From Scatophagus argus (lineage: Eukaryota > Chordata > Actinopteri > Scatophagidae), in contig NC_058504.1 in assembly GCF_020382885.2 (NCBI RefSeq), positions 14,581,019-14,645,018 on the forward strand: a DNA stretch of 64,000 nucleotides, in the 5' to 3' direction. The notes under the pieces are model-generated. The model made no database searches and had not been told where the DNA came from. It saw only the letters and a list, made by a program, of their open reading frames with translations. Shown piece by piece: positions 30,101 to 41,931 of this stretch. Made by a program: the position numbers and the translations under genes. Every line of letters starts with the position of its first letter. The first letter of the stretch is position 1.

Positions 30101-31803
30101 GATGTGTCATCCACATCCAAGAGTTGAGTAAATCTTCCACCTCTCATCCAGAGGCTCCTTCAGACTGAACTGAATCTAAGTCCAGTTGCCTTTACTGAAC
30201 TCCACATACTTTAACAAACCCCCCCCCGTCCTGTCAGATCTCATCCCCACATTCACCTTTCAAGCATTCTTCGCTAATGAGGTCATGTCTCTCCTCCACT
30301 TAACACACTGAACAGGCCGTCCTATAAAAAGCTTCTGTTTCTATGTCACAAACCAAATTCCTCCAGTAAAGACACACCAATCTGACAAGAAAACAAAAAA
30401 AAAAAGATAAAAGATTCATTTGAGTTTTGCAGCAATAATAATGATGTGATGGTAACAAAAATGTAGCCTAACTAGCAGTTTTAACAGCTTTAATGCTGCA
30501 GACATTATTGGTCTTTTGATTAGAAGTGTGCCTTTATCTGGAACAGGACCTAGCTAATACTGTCATCATCTACTAGTAATTTAATTTTTTGACTAATAGA
30601 TTAATCATTTACACTTATGTCAGGAAATAGTCACCATTTCTTCAGAGCCCAAAGTTACTCCTTCAAAACGCTTGTTTTTCTCAACCAAAAGAAAAAAAAG
30701 ACTTCATTTACAATAATAAAAACAGAATAATATATGAGAAAGTTGGACTTCAGTAAATTAGCTATCAGAATAGCTGAAGACTGACAATCATTTAAGCAGT
30801 ACTTTTACTCATGTTGGATACTGAGACGCACGTGGACATACTTTCCATGCGCATTAATATGGCAGTGAAAAAACACTGAAGCATCTGAATCTCTACGTGC
30901 ATACTACTGCTATATAAAATGGATTTTGGCCAGAATGCCTAAGCTGGGAAGTGATCCAGTCCTCCAGACTCACCCTGGGATACTGGCATCTTGCAAAAGG
31001 CTCAACATGAGGACCAGGATGTGTTCAATACAACAATCATCCGTTTCAGCCCATTTCTTTTCACACACACACACAAAGAGCTCTTTATTTAGATGTTATT
31101 TCACAGGGTGGGAGGATATCCAAGCTGCTGGCTTCCCTGGTACCCAAAACTCCCGTCCACAATGAGACAAAACCACGCACTACCGTTACTTAACAAAGTC
31201 TTCCATCATTTGCAGCGCTACCTGCAGTGAGTCAACGTAAATATACCTGGCACGTAGGCCACCGCAAGTTATGATGGCTTTAAAACCATTGCCACGAATT
31301 ACACGTCTGGCTGATCCATACTTAGGTTTTCACTGAGCGATCCAGTGGAGCTAGCTAACCACTTGGAAGAGGATGCTACTTATGTTTATCCTCTTAGCTT
31401 TAGTCTCTTACTGCCCGCTGCTTGCTCCTCTCGTCCTGCCACTTCAGCAGTCGTGTGTACGCTACACCTGTGAGAGTTGACACAGTAAACACGTCGTGCT
31501 GTTTCGGTTTGGATGCTCAAGCGCGACGACGTATCACTTCGACTGAAACAGACAATCCTTTTTTCTTTTTTTTTACCGCAGTTCATTAGACATAATAAGC
31601 CATGTCATCATCACAACCACCGGGCAGCATTCTCGACATACTGTACCTCTCATTACAATCACCTTGCTGTCATGCATACACCTGAATGCCTCCTGGTTTA
31701 ATACCTATTTCTGCTCCGAAGAGACAAAATCATAGTCACTACAGGCCCGCAGACAGTAAATCATTGTACTTACTGCGAAGACATCTATCTCATTGGCCGC
31801 CAT
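24169..31803 (-). CDS. septin8: Septin-8
   Basis: Ten coding exons on the minus strand: 31803-31774, 29941-29827, 29718-29523, 28960-28774, 28677-28516, 28037-27941, 27731-27563, 26232-26100, 26005-25818, 24172-24169; all phases join, giving about 426 aa. Features in order: start [30 protein letters not shown]-loop GETGIGKST, switch region [10 protein letters not shown]4 motif AKAD, septin unique element [20 protein letters not shown], then a basic/acidic coiled coil ending [24 protein letters not shown] fits SEPT8 better than SEPT6/11. Septins of this group bind GTP and assemble into hetero-oligomeric filaments at the cortex and cytokinetic furrow. The G3 Asp of SEPT8/11 is His here. If intron 9 is retained, the reading ends at a TAA inside the donor. 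Head-to-head with sowaha, as in human 5q31. Confidence 0.95.
28177..28198 (+). repeat. (TAC)7 microsatellite
   Basis: Seven TAC units in septin8 intron 5. Confidence 0.85.
30050..30200 (-). repeat. Dispersed fish repeat fragment
   Basis: On the minus strand this reads GGATGAGAGGTGGAAGATTT, then CTGGATAACTGAGAATCTTC. It belongs to a frequent teleost interspersed family ('GGATGAGcagcGAAACGTCTTCAA') whose other-orientation relative lies at 32.08-32.16 kb. It sits in septin8 intron 1. The family name is not certain. Confidence 0.45.
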
Positions 31804-33353
31804 CGTCAGTATAGTGGCTGTGTGTGGGGAATTATCAGCCAGACCTGCTCAGCACATCTCACAGGGGCAGAGTAACTCCTCTCAATATGGCCACTTGGAG
31901 GCTGCACCCCCTCTGTGCTGGAGGGCGACATTACAGCAGCTCCAAACCTCAGCCCTCATTCTGACTCTGAAGGAGCTTAGCACACACTCCTTTATTCATT
32001 TATTTCCTCAGCAGTTATGTACAGATAACTGCTTTTTACAAGCTATCATGGAAACAGTTCTTCTTCCTCAGAACTGATGAAGCTGCTTGGATTAGCAGCG
32101 AAACGTCTTCAAGCCAAATCTTCACAAGTCCAGATGCCTTGCTTTAACTCTTTGAGTTCTTCTTCCTTTTCAGCTTTTCTCCTTTAATCAACTTTGAAAC
32201 CGTTTTATTGTCCATGACAGGTTTTAGGTGTCAGGCTTCCAACAACCACAGTAGCCCATTAAATAATTTTATTTCACATTTCAAGTGTTTCCAAGTTCAT
32301 TCTGCTCAGGTGACTGTGTAGCCTCGCTGTGGCGGGAAGTAGGCCTCACTTTAGCCTAGCCTGGTACACACTTGTACTTTATAGCGTTACTTCCATTAAG
32401 CGCTAGTTAAATTACCAGTTAATATTGTGTATTTTACATTTTAGGTTTTACATGTAAAGGAAAATAAGCAACATATAAAATGTAGAGCTACCCAAAGTCA
32501 AATGTTCCTCTAGCTTAGCTTCACTCTATCAGCCATAACATGTAGCATAAAGTAGGCCTACTGCATGAGTAATTAATGAGTAATTCTGCTGCTTGAGAAG
32601 GTCTGTGAACTCTTTTGATGTTTCATGCATGTTATTGTCAATCTCCTATAACTGAGTGAACAGAGTATTGTGACAGTGAGGTTTTGCTAGTTTTGCTCAA
32701 GAGAAAGATTTTTGAACAGGTTACAAAAGCACTGAATAAACCAAATTGGGCGTACATGGTTTCACACAAAAAGTTTTTGTTGAGATTGGTTTCATATCAT
32801 TCATACTGCTGTGGTGTTATGTTTAAATAATGCTTACCTGCTACGGAATAATGATTTTCGAATAAACCACTTTTCAAAAAGTTATTCAAGTTTTTGGGCT
32901 TTTTTTTCCTTTTCTAGCCTTGGAAAAACTTTTTTTTAATTTGGGCATCTTATTTAATGTCATAGGTCACAAGAGATTTGTAAAGATTTAATTAGTATGA
33001 GAGCATCAATTCGTAATGTCACACAACATTGAGTAGATAACAAAACATACCCTATCACATGTAAAAAAAATAAATAATAATAAACAAAGGTTTATAGAGA
33101 AAATTAAGTTGATGCAACCTATTAATCTCGACTCAAAATGCACCCACACTGAGATCACCGTGCAGTCTGTCCGCAGACGGTCTCTAACGGGCAGATCCGT
33201 CATAGAAAACCACGGCTGATTATATTAGAAGAGGCGCCGGAAGCAGCAGGTTGGAGGAGGACAACAACAGAGAGGGGAGCACGGAGGACGAAGAGGTCCA
33301 TACTTCGGGCTTTGTTTATGATATTGTTGCATCTGTTAAAATTCTGATCCAAA
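31804..33353. promoter_or_regulatory. Divergent intergenic region septin8 / sowaha
   Basis: 1.55 kb between two divergent start codons. It carries the dispersed repeat at 32.1 kb and is otherwise AT-rich, with no gene seen. The sowaha 5' UTR probably begins near 33.2 kb, where base composition turns GC-richer. Confidence 0.5.
32075..32165 (+). repeat. Dispersed fish repeat fragment
   Basis: Contains GATGAAGCTGCTTGGATTAG, GCGAAACGTCTTCAAG and CACAAGTCCAGATGCC, a sequence seen very often in teleost genomes and ESTs. About 270 bp upstream of the septin8 start codon on the other strand. Confidence 0.5.
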
Positions 33354-34727
33354 ATGGCTTTGACGCAAGAATCGATTTTGTCTTTTTTACTGGAGCACGG
33401 AGGCAAAGTGAAGAACTCGGAGCTGCTGAACAATTTCAAGAGTCGGATCAGCTGCAGCGATCCCGCGGAAAGGCAGCACAATAGGGATCTTTTCAAGAAG
33501 CTGGTGAACAGCGTCGCTGTGGTCAAACAGATCGACGACGTGAAGTTTGTAGTTGTGAAGAAAAGGTATCAGGACTTTGCCAGAGAGGCCGTGCTTGGCG
33601 CTTCGCAGAAAATGCGCGTGGATGAAACTTTCTCAAGCCCAAACACGAGTTTTTCGTACTCGTCTCCTCATCGAGCCGAGTCAGCCAGGATGATTTACTC
33701 CGACATTGAGAACAATAATATGTGCTATCCCTCAAATGTGAATGACAAGTGTTATAGTAATGATAAACACACGTCTGTGGGGAGTATGCCTATGCAGGAG
33801 AGGAGGTTATCAAGAAGCATGAGTAGTGCGGACACAACCACTGTCAAAGTCCTGAATATCTCCGCGGATCAGGCGAGCAGTGCAAGGAAATCTGGAGCTG
33901 TGTTTGCTGTCATAGCTGTAAAATCCCCACCGAGAGACGCTGCACCAGTAAAACAGGGTGGATTACAATCCCAGATGCATCAAAATAACACTTCAGACCA
34001 GCCTATCACGTTCATAACCAAAGTTTCTACACCATCAGTGCCAGCTGGCAAGAAGGCTGTTTTGAGTGACTCCCAATGTTGGAAACACAGACAGACAGAA
34101 ATGCAGTCATCAGCCTTTCCTCAGGTGAGGCCCCAAAACAAGACCCAAAGACAAGGAGATGATGCAAAGTACTCAGAGTCTGTGCCTCTGGACCCATTAG
34201 CTCATGAGTGGTTGGTAAAGTGTGCTGCTGGACTGTGGGGACAGATCTATGGTCTGCTGCTGCAGGACACACGGTTAGCACAGAAGAAAGACTTCATGTC
34301 AGGTTTCACGGCGCTGCACTGGGCTGCCAAGGACGACAACAGCGAGATGATACGTAAGATCATGGACATCTCCAGGAAAAGAGGCACTTGTGTTAACATC
34401 AACAGCAAAACACACGGAGGATACACGCCTTTGCACATCGCAGCCATACATGGCCATGCTGAGGTAATGGTGTTGCTTGTGAAAAGTTATGGAGCCAATG
34501 TAAATGAGAGAGATAACGATGGCAAGAAGGCCTACCACTACCTGGGCAAAGGTGTGCCAGGTGAGCTCAGAGCACTTTTGGGGGGACTGCAACAGAGCAA
34601 CAGGGAGAAGACCGAAGATCAAGAATACACAGAGCACTCGAAAGGCTTCAACACCATTAGTAAACTGTTCCAGCCCCACATAGGCAGGAAACCAAAGACA
34701 AATACGAAGTATGCCCATGACTGGTGA
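33354..34727 (+). CDS. sowaha: Ankyrin repeat protein SOWAHA (sosondowah A)
   Basis: Single-exon gene of 457 aa, as in mammals where SOWAHA is also intronless but longer (about 549 aa). Residues 1-75 (MALTQESILSFLLEHGGKVK, NNFKSRI, VVVKKRY) form the conserved N-terminal SOWAH domain, a winged-helix-like fold. Residues about 80-270 are low-complexity Ser/Thr-rich linker. Ankyrin repeats follow at about 317-345 (GFTALHWAAKDDNSEMI) and 354-385 (GGYTPLHIAAIHGHAEVM), preceded by PLAHEWLVKCAAGLW. The cellular role is poorly defined. It sits head-to-head with septin8, the human arrangement. The start has an adequate context (AAAATGG). Poly(A) signal at 35107-35112. Confidence 0.93.
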   Translation: MALTQESILSFLLEHGGKVKNSELLNNFKSRISCSDPAERQHNRDLFKKLVNSVAVVKQIDDVKFVVVKKRYQDFAREAVLGASQKMRVDETFSSPNTSFSYSSPHRAESARMIYSDIENNNMCYPSNVNDKCYSNDKHTSVGSMPMQERRLSRSMSSADTTTVKVLNISADQASSARKSGAVFAVIAVKSPPRDAAPVKQGGLQSQMHQNNTSDQPITFITKVSTPSVPAGKKAVLSDSQCWKHRQTEMQSSAFPQVRPQNKTQRQGDDAKYSESVPLDPLAHEWLVKCAAGLWGQIYGLLLQDTRLAQKKDFMSGFTALHWAAKDDNSEMIRKIMDISRKRGTCVNINSKTHGGYTPLHIAAIHGHAEVMVLLVKSYGANVNERDNDGKKAYHYLGKGVPGELRALLGGLQQSNREKTEDQEYTEHSKGFNTISKLFQPHIGRKPKTNTKYAHDW

Positions 34728-37700
34728 GAATAGAAGACCACAAAAGAAGCTGTGAGATGGAGAAGGTTAAAACCATAGGAGATGAGGTCGTCTAAGTTTG
34801 TATATTATGTTAATATCGAATAACTTCAGGAAAAGTAGCTTCTCCTTTAAATCACTGAAAGTCTGTAACTGAATTACAAATGTGAAGTCTGTTAGTGGTC
34901 TGCTTATTGCAGGCTTTAGCTCTCTTGCACAGTGTATCACTGTTGGGTGGAATATTTATGAACGGTATTTATAGTTTAATCATCTCATTTTATTTAGCTC
35001 AACTCCATGTATGAACGATGACTATGTTATTTTGAATCTACTCAATTTATTTTCCTTACTAACAACACAACCAGCTACACTCATACATTTTCCTCACTCA
35101 ATGTATAATAAACCTTTAGGAGTCACCTACTGATTCTTGACTTCATAATATGATCGAATATTTAAACAGGCCGCCAATAAAAAACAGCTGCTTTCAACAC
35201 TGGCATGAATCATGCAATTGTGTTGTCAGTGTAGGATATTTATTTCTTTTGTGAACAGCAGAATATATACGATGATATCTAATTTTAACCATAGAAATTC
35301 AATCAGGTGAAGTTCCTTTAAAGCAGAAAAATCCTTGAATATTGTTGTAGAAAAGAAATGCGGTAGGTTTCAACATTCTGAAAGAGCTGCCTCTTAACTT
35401 CAGTAAATGCAAAGCAGGTCTTTGTGGGGCCAGTTATGCAAAGCAGGCAACTAGACAGAGTGGGGGAATGTCTGCTTTATAAATCTCTTTGTGACCTTGA
35501 GCTTTAATGGATGAGAAAGGCCTCCTTTTGTGGCAACGTGGGCTCCTCTCTTTGGACTGATGGGGTTTAAAAAAACAAAAAACAACAACAACAACAAAAA
35601 AAACAAAGTCTCATAAGCAGGTCATGGAAAGCTCCCAATACCCCACAGCAAGCAATAATTTCAGTGTTGATATGAAATTATTCATACAAAACAGGCAAGC
35701 AAATATTAAATTAAATTATAAAGTAGGGGCTAGTTTAAATTGGGGAAAAAATAAATAAACCTAAAGGGGAAAACTAACAACCTATTGAAAACATTTTAAA
35801 ATTCATTTGGTCCTGAATGAATCAATGTTGTTCTTTTCCCATCATCATCATACTTGAAAACAGCATTCTGCCTTTTTTTATGCAGTACAAAAACAGAAGT
35901 TTTATCCTTCACTGACCCAGAGAAGAAAAACAAATCCCTGATGACATACAGAGGGCTGGAGCTAAGACAATGAAGCCATAAGCAAAACAGTGCCAGAACA
36001 ATGTCCTTTGTGTCGTTATCTGGGAAAGAAGCTGCCTGCATAATGATCGGGACAGCTGCACGCACAGGAACTATTCAACACAGTAGGCTGCTAAAACCTG
36101 CCTCAACACATGCTGCAAGAAAACGAAATCATCATCACAGGAGATCTACCACAGAACGACTTCCTGTGTCTCTTCTGTGGTGGTTCGGACAACATTTGGA
36201 AACATCAAAGATTGGCCAACAATGCTGTGGTGCATTGTTGAACCTGGTCCAGGTTTTGTATCATTTCCTTTCAGAACAAAATGGAAGGACCTCATTTTTT
36301 TAATACTAATAGCTTCTATTACAAACATTTATACTGACACTAAAAGATTTGTAACTGCATATTAAACTCTAATTTGTTCTCCATGAGGACGCTGTTTAAC
36401 ATGAGGGTCAATTACAGCAAAACAGGCCAACTTTATCCAAGATGATTTCTTCAGATGGTGGGCTGGTCGTTTCGCTCTGTCTGCTTTTCATGCTTCAGGC
36501 CAGCAGAGGGCGCGACACGCTAATGTAGTGGTTTTATACGTGCAAAGTTTGCAAAACAAAACAATCTTAAACTGGCTGAGATTGTTGAAATCAATGACAT
36601 GATGATTAGTAAGAGTATTTTTTTCAAGTGATATTGAGCTGAATGAATGAACATCAAATTGCTTAAAAAATTCACTACATCAAACTGCAGCAAACACTGC
36701 ATCAACATCAGACAAAGTTTTTGCATTTTTTTGAGCGCTTGTAATAATTTCACTGTGTACTTTGTTCATTTTTAAGTAGAACTGTCTTAAAATCCTTTAA
36801 CTGGACCAACCAAGTTCAAAACTGTAGCAGTATGTGCCCTTACACACACTTTAAACTGCCAAAAATAGGCAAAATGTCTCATGTCACGTTCAAGTAGTTA
36901 GTACATTGGGAATTTTCAGCACATTTCGCAATACAGTACAAAGTGTCACGCAAACACACTTTATTAGCGCTCTGTTACCGCAGAGAGAACAAATATCAGT
37001 AGACTGGCTCGTGAGTACTGTATCTGTGTATTTCAATGTATGTTGTTGTTGACTATGATGAATTTGCTAATGTGTGATTTCTTGTTAGAAGTCACATAAG
37101 TATGTACAACACCCATTTTCAAATAGTGCTTATCTGAATGCCTGGCAGCTGACATCAGCCTTAGTATCTGTAAACAACATGCCCCGATGAAGACCATTCA
37201 TTCATGACTATGACTAAGTGGATACATTTTGTAAACTACAGTCCTTCAATGAAACACATGCAGTCAGTCACGTTACACTGCCTTGATGGGGCGCCGGACA
37301 TCGAGAGGATTTGTCTTCAAAATAAAAGCGCAAAATACGTCGTCATAAAGGCCCTGATTTTTGAAAGCTGAAGGTAGAATACCCTGCGCCCTGCTGTGCA
37401 TCATGGTCGATGATTGGTTATTTGGAAAACGTGCTTTAATTTACTTTTGTGATTCCTCTCTTTAAATCTTGACTTTAATCATATTGTGAATATCGAATGA
37501 AATTTTCGCTGTTATTACTTTTAAATTTACGTTAAGGTCGCCAAAGTGATTCCCATATCTGATGGATTCGGGATACCGTGTTGTCTAATTCCACTTAACG
37601 GTGCTGTCATCAAAAAAAACAGCCTCATGCTGTTTCTGGTGACTCGTTGTGATATCAGAACTGAAACTGAACTGAGTCAGAAATTTTTCGGTAAGAGGTG

Positions 37701-37815
37701 GAGCTGATTGCCAACACCTGTGCGTGTTGATCAGCGGCGACACGTGCGCGGTCCTGTTGATCTCGAGCTCTCGGTGGAGAGTCTCTCTAAGTTTTGACCG
37801 GTTTCGTTGTTTATA
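34728..37815. other. sowaha 3' UTR and intergenic region to gdf9
   Basis: The sowaha 3' UTR probably ends near 35.13 kb. The next 2.7 kb shows no recognisable gene; SHROOM1, which lies here in mammals, is not detectable. A run of short hairpins lies at 36148-36255. Just before gdf9, E-box sequences CACCTG (37715-37720) and CACGTG (37741-37746) are present. Confidence 0.55.
37715..37746 (+). promoter_or_regulatory. E-boxes upstream of gdf9
   Basis: CACCTG at 37715-37720 and CACGTG at 37741-37746 lie 70-100 bp upstream of the gdf9 start codon. Oocyte-specific promoters, including Gdf9 in mammals, use E-boxes close to the start. Functional use here is inferred only. Confidence 0.35.
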
Positions 37816-40277
37816 ATGGATAATCAAATGCTGATGTCAGCTGCCCTTCGTTATTTTCGCACGGCTGTCTTACTGCTGCTGGTCGCCTGCAGTTGCCCCC
37901 TGGTTGGATCTTCCATGCCTGCCTCAGGTGCGCTGCACAACATGTACGATTTCACGTACCCTTACGACAGCATCTTTTCCCCGCTCCTCAAAGCCCTGTC
38001 AGAGCACGGGGGGCCGAGGTGGAACCCAGGCCTGAAGAGAAAGATGAAACCCGAGCACAAGTACTTGAAATATCTGACTGAGGTTTACAAGAGATCCTCG
38101 AGAGTGCAGAGGAGTTTGGACGGGAATAAAATCTACAACACAGTCCGACTGATCAAGCCACAAGATGAATGTCTTGCACAGAGTAATAAAGGTGAGCAAG
38201 TGAAACAGCCAAGCTGACTGCACGTACACTGTAATGCATAACATGACATTCGTAAAGCTGAGGATCGATGGAAACTTAAATGATTAAATGACGAACAAAT
38301 GAAGAATGAAGAACAAAACAAACCGAGTCTTGCACTTCTGGCAAAGATGTGGCTCTGTTCTGAATTAGGACCCTGTGTCCAAGTTTGGCTTGAAGACCAC
38401 AATCATGTTACTTTACAATGTGCTGCTGTTTTTAGTCAAATTTCCACAGACTTGTCCTGACTCACAGAAATCCTTGGGCAGAGTTACTGTATTTCAGCAT
38501 ACGAGTTCTGGTGGGCCTTTGGGTGTATAACAAAGCTGCAATGTGTAGTCCATTATTTTCGTTGTACCTAAACCCGGAGGCTACAGACAGCATACACAAT
38601 GCACAGAGGGTGAAGGGTGAGTCACCAGGGGTTCAACTACAATCTGAATCTCCTCTCTGGCGGAGGTCCCTACACTGGTGTGTCAGATAATGGTTAGGTG
38701 CCAGACTGAAATTCATTATGAACTGTGTATGACTTGGCATCGCTCAAATGGAAAGCTGCTCATTGTTTGGTCCTTTTAACACATTGAACTAAATGTAGCA
38801 CAGTCTCAGATTAAAAAAGTTGGGTTATTTTCATCCCGTGGTCTGAACATAATTTGTTTTATGGTTTTGACATCTTTTGTTTCATTAACAAACAGAAATT
38901 GGACAAAATGTTTCTAAACGTTGTCCCATCATTGCACATTTAATCTGAGCTAACCAAGTAAGTAACCAAATAATTCATGGCTTTATTGATAAATTATGTC
39001 AATTGTACTGTTTATCATGATATTTTCCTGTATCAAGTTTTCATATTAAATATATTTTAAAAACTCAAGCTATTAAAAAAATACATGAACTTGATTGCAA
39101 TATTGCCACATTAAGTTAATTAATTTGGTATTAAATGAATTGTCTTTTTGATGCAGCTTTTGAATCTTATTTTTGTAGAATTTATGAAACAATAGTTGTT
39201 AGGAGGAAGAAATATGATAGCTCAAAATTCTGTCTAATTAAAATTTTGTATAATCACAAGTACATGGACATTTGTCTCTTTCTTCTTTTGTGTAATGATG
39301 ACGCAGTGCCTTTTGTTTCCTCATAATCTCCTACAGAGAGTTTCATGCAGGATCTTTCGTACAGCCTTGATCAAGTAAGAAGAAGAGAACAGCTTCTGAA
39401 GTCGACCCTGCTGTACAGTTTTGACCATGACCATGCACCGCCTGTCCTCTCCATGTGCTACTTGAGTATCAAGGAGCAGGAGCACTCAAACCAATGTCCG
39501 CTCTGTCCCGGTGTCCACCGCGCTGTGAACTTCACAGCTAACACAGACGGGAGAAGCGGGAGGAGCTGGGTGGAGGTTGACGTCACCTCATTTCTTCAAC
39601 CTCTCTTAAAGCTTCAGAAGAAGAACTTACACCTGCTCATCAACATCAACTGCTCAGATGAGCAAAGAGCTAGTGCTGATGGGAGCAAAGGCGTATTGAA
39701 GTTCACCCTGAGGTCCCCTCCTCTGCTTCTTTATCTCAATGACACCAGCAAAATCTCCCAGCAGAGGTCACTGGTCAATGGCAAAGCAAGTCAAAAGCCA
39801 TTCACTGCAACAAACACGTTTCACAAGCAGATGGTTCTCAAACCTGAACAGAGGATTGGTAGAAAGAGGAGATGGAAGAGAGATTCAACAAAGAACAAAC
39901 GGGGTGATAAAAGTCTGGATATCCACCTGCCTGAGCTGCTCCCAAGCTCTGAATTCCCAACAAGTGACTGTGCCTTGTATGATTTCAGGGTGCGATTCAG
40001 CCAGCTCAAACTGGATCATTGGATTGTTTTTCCACCCAAGTACAACCCCAGGTACTGCAGAGGCATCTGCCCAAGGACCATGGGCTTCATCTACGGTTCA
40101 CCTGTCCACACCATGGTGCAAAACATCATCTATGAGAAGCTGGACTCCTCGGTGCCCAGGCCCTCATGCATTCCCTCCCACTACAGCCCACTGAGTGTCA
40201 TGATTTTTGAAGAGGATGGCTCCTATGTCTACAAAGAGTTTGAAGACATGATTGCCACCAGGTGCACATGTCGCTAA
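37816..40277 (+). CDS. gdf9: Growth/differentiation factor 9
   Basis: Two exons, 37816-38191 and 39337-40277, giving 438 aa; the two-exon structure matches other vertebrates. The start MDNQMLMSAALRYFRT leads into a hydrophobic signal peptide (AVLLLLVACSCPLVG). A prodomain follows, with a furin-type site GRKRRWKR just before DSTKNKRGDK. The mature part, about 131 aa, has C-ALYDFRVRFSQLK, NPRYCRGICPR, YGSPVHTMVQNIIYEKLDSS and the end MIATRCTCR. Only six mature cysteines are present; the usual TGF-beta intermolecular cysteine is missing, as in all GDF9/BMP15, so the dimer should be non-covalent. An oocyte-secreted TGF-beta ligand controlling follicle growth. The probable poly(A) signal is at 41065-41070. 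Confidence 0.96.
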
Positions 40278-41090
40278 GCCAGCTACCAACACAACATTTT
40301 TCCTCCTTATTACAGGCTGAATAGAACATCACCACAATCCTCTGAAACAGTCATCACAGGTGAACTGTATGCAAGTATCAGATACTCTGACCAGGCTCAG
40401 TCATTTCATGAATTTATAAAATCGTTGTGAATGAAAGAAGTTTGATCTGGAGCAGGTGTGTTTACTTAATCGAGTGTGTTTGCTTCAACAAAACGTATTT
40501 TTATCCTATTGAAGAATGTGGATAAGTGAGATTTATTTCCTTTTCTGTTAAGGTGTGATAAGAAAGGATGCCAATGCATCCCATTCTCCGACTTACTGTT
40601 TGCAATATAGTATTGAATCTGACACACTTGGAGAAAATGAGTGTTGTATGATTTTTTTTTTAAGTTAATTTTGTTTTGTTAACTTATTTTGGGTGGGCGG
40701 TCTGTCATTAGCCTTTAATTTAACACAACAAAAGTTTTAAGTAGCCCTGTTCTGGACAAAAATGAAAAAAAGCAGTAACAAACACTTGTCAGACCTTTTA
40801 CATATCATTTTATTCCTGGGGATTACAGATAGCTGCTAAATGGCAGCTGTCTTCATAATGTCCAGAATGAAAGTTGTGAAAGTTTCAGTGTGTATTTATT
40901 TCTTCTGGTCACTGAGTGACTGCATGCTTATGAATTTGTACTGGTTGAATGTGACTAAATGCATGTCATGTCTATTTATGCAAATGGAATGAATTCACTG
41001 TGTGTCTGTGCTCAGCTTAGGGATATAAGAATGAAAATATGTAGACATGTTCTCTGAATAGGAAAATAAAAAAAAAACATGCATAAATAT
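40278..41090 (+). other. gdf9: gdf9 3' UTR (predicted)
   Basis: About 0.8 kb to AATAAA at 41065-41070. No other gene is present. Confidence 0.5.
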
Positions 41091-41329
41091 TGTCTGCATA
41101 CAGCTGACTGAAAATGCTCGTACAACATAAAGCAAAGATTTTCATTCATGCGGCAAGAATTTGGTCTGACTGAGTCCTAATGGCCCTGCTAACTACACAA
41201 TGCCCAGGCTCTACTTGATGGTACCGTGCATCATCATCAGAGAAGAGAATTCCTGAGGTGATCTGCTGGAAATGGACTGTCAGCACTCCCCTGTTCAAAT
41301 GCCTTTGTTAAATACAGTATATAGAACAG

Positions 41330-41830
41330 GAACTTTAATGACATCTCATTCTAAATACAAAGACATGAATATGGAGTTGATCCCTCCCTTTGCAGTTATA
41401 ATAACTTCCACTCTTCTGGGAAGACTTTCCACAAGTGTTTCTGTGGGATTTTTTGCACATTTGTGCAGTAGAGCATTTGTTAGGTCAGGCGCTGATGCTG
41501 AATAAAAAGGCCTGGCTCGCAATCTCTGTTCCAAAGGTGTTGGATGGGGTCAATGCTTTTTGTGGGCCAGTCAAGTTGTTTGAAACTAAACTCATCCAAC
41601 CATGTCTTTATGGACTTTGCTTTGTGCACTGGGGCACAGTCATGTTGGAATAGAAAAGGATCTTCCCCAAACTGTTGCCACAATGTTTGAAGTTTGTTCA
41701 AGTTTGAAAATTGTTCAAAATACCTTGGTATGCTGAAGCATTAAGATTTCCCTTCAATGGAAGTAAGGAGCCTAGCCCAACCTCTGACAAACCTCTCCCA
41801 TAAAGAGGTGTGTCTGGATACATTTGTCTA
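41330..41830 (-). mobile_element. Tc1/mariner-type transposon remnant
   Basis: On the minus strand, two overlapping frames encode pieces of the C-terminal half of a Tc1-like transposase: FLFQHDCAPVHKAKSIKTWL, LDWPTKSIDPIQHLW, then RLRARPFYSASAPDLTNALL and TETLVESLPRRVEVIITAKGG. The N-terminal DNA-binding region is missing and the frame changes between the two pieces, so this is a dead, 5'-truncated copy. It lies in the 0.85 kb between gdf9 and uqcrq. Confidence 0.85.
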
Positions 41831-41897
41831 TGTAGTATATTAAGTCTATACACGAGTTTGTATACAGTCAACTAGCGTGATCGATCTCCATACCATT

Positions 41898-41931
41898 AGA
41901 TGGCGGTACTGGCCTCAGTAGCCAACCGGAA
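41898..41931 (+). promoter_or_regulatory. YY1 and ETS sites in uqcrq promoter
   Basis: AGATGGCGG at 41898-41906 fits the YY1 motif and ACCGGAA at 41925-41931 fits ETS/GABP. Both are typical of nuclear genes for respiratory-chain proteins. They lie just before the predicted non-coding first exon, which ends at 41996 (ACG/GTATGT). Confidence 0.5.

Noticed and set aside
33523-34718. Minus-strand open frames opposite sowaha
   Set aside because: Shadows of the single-exon sowaha gene; hydrophobic composition comes from the reverse strand and no homology is seen.
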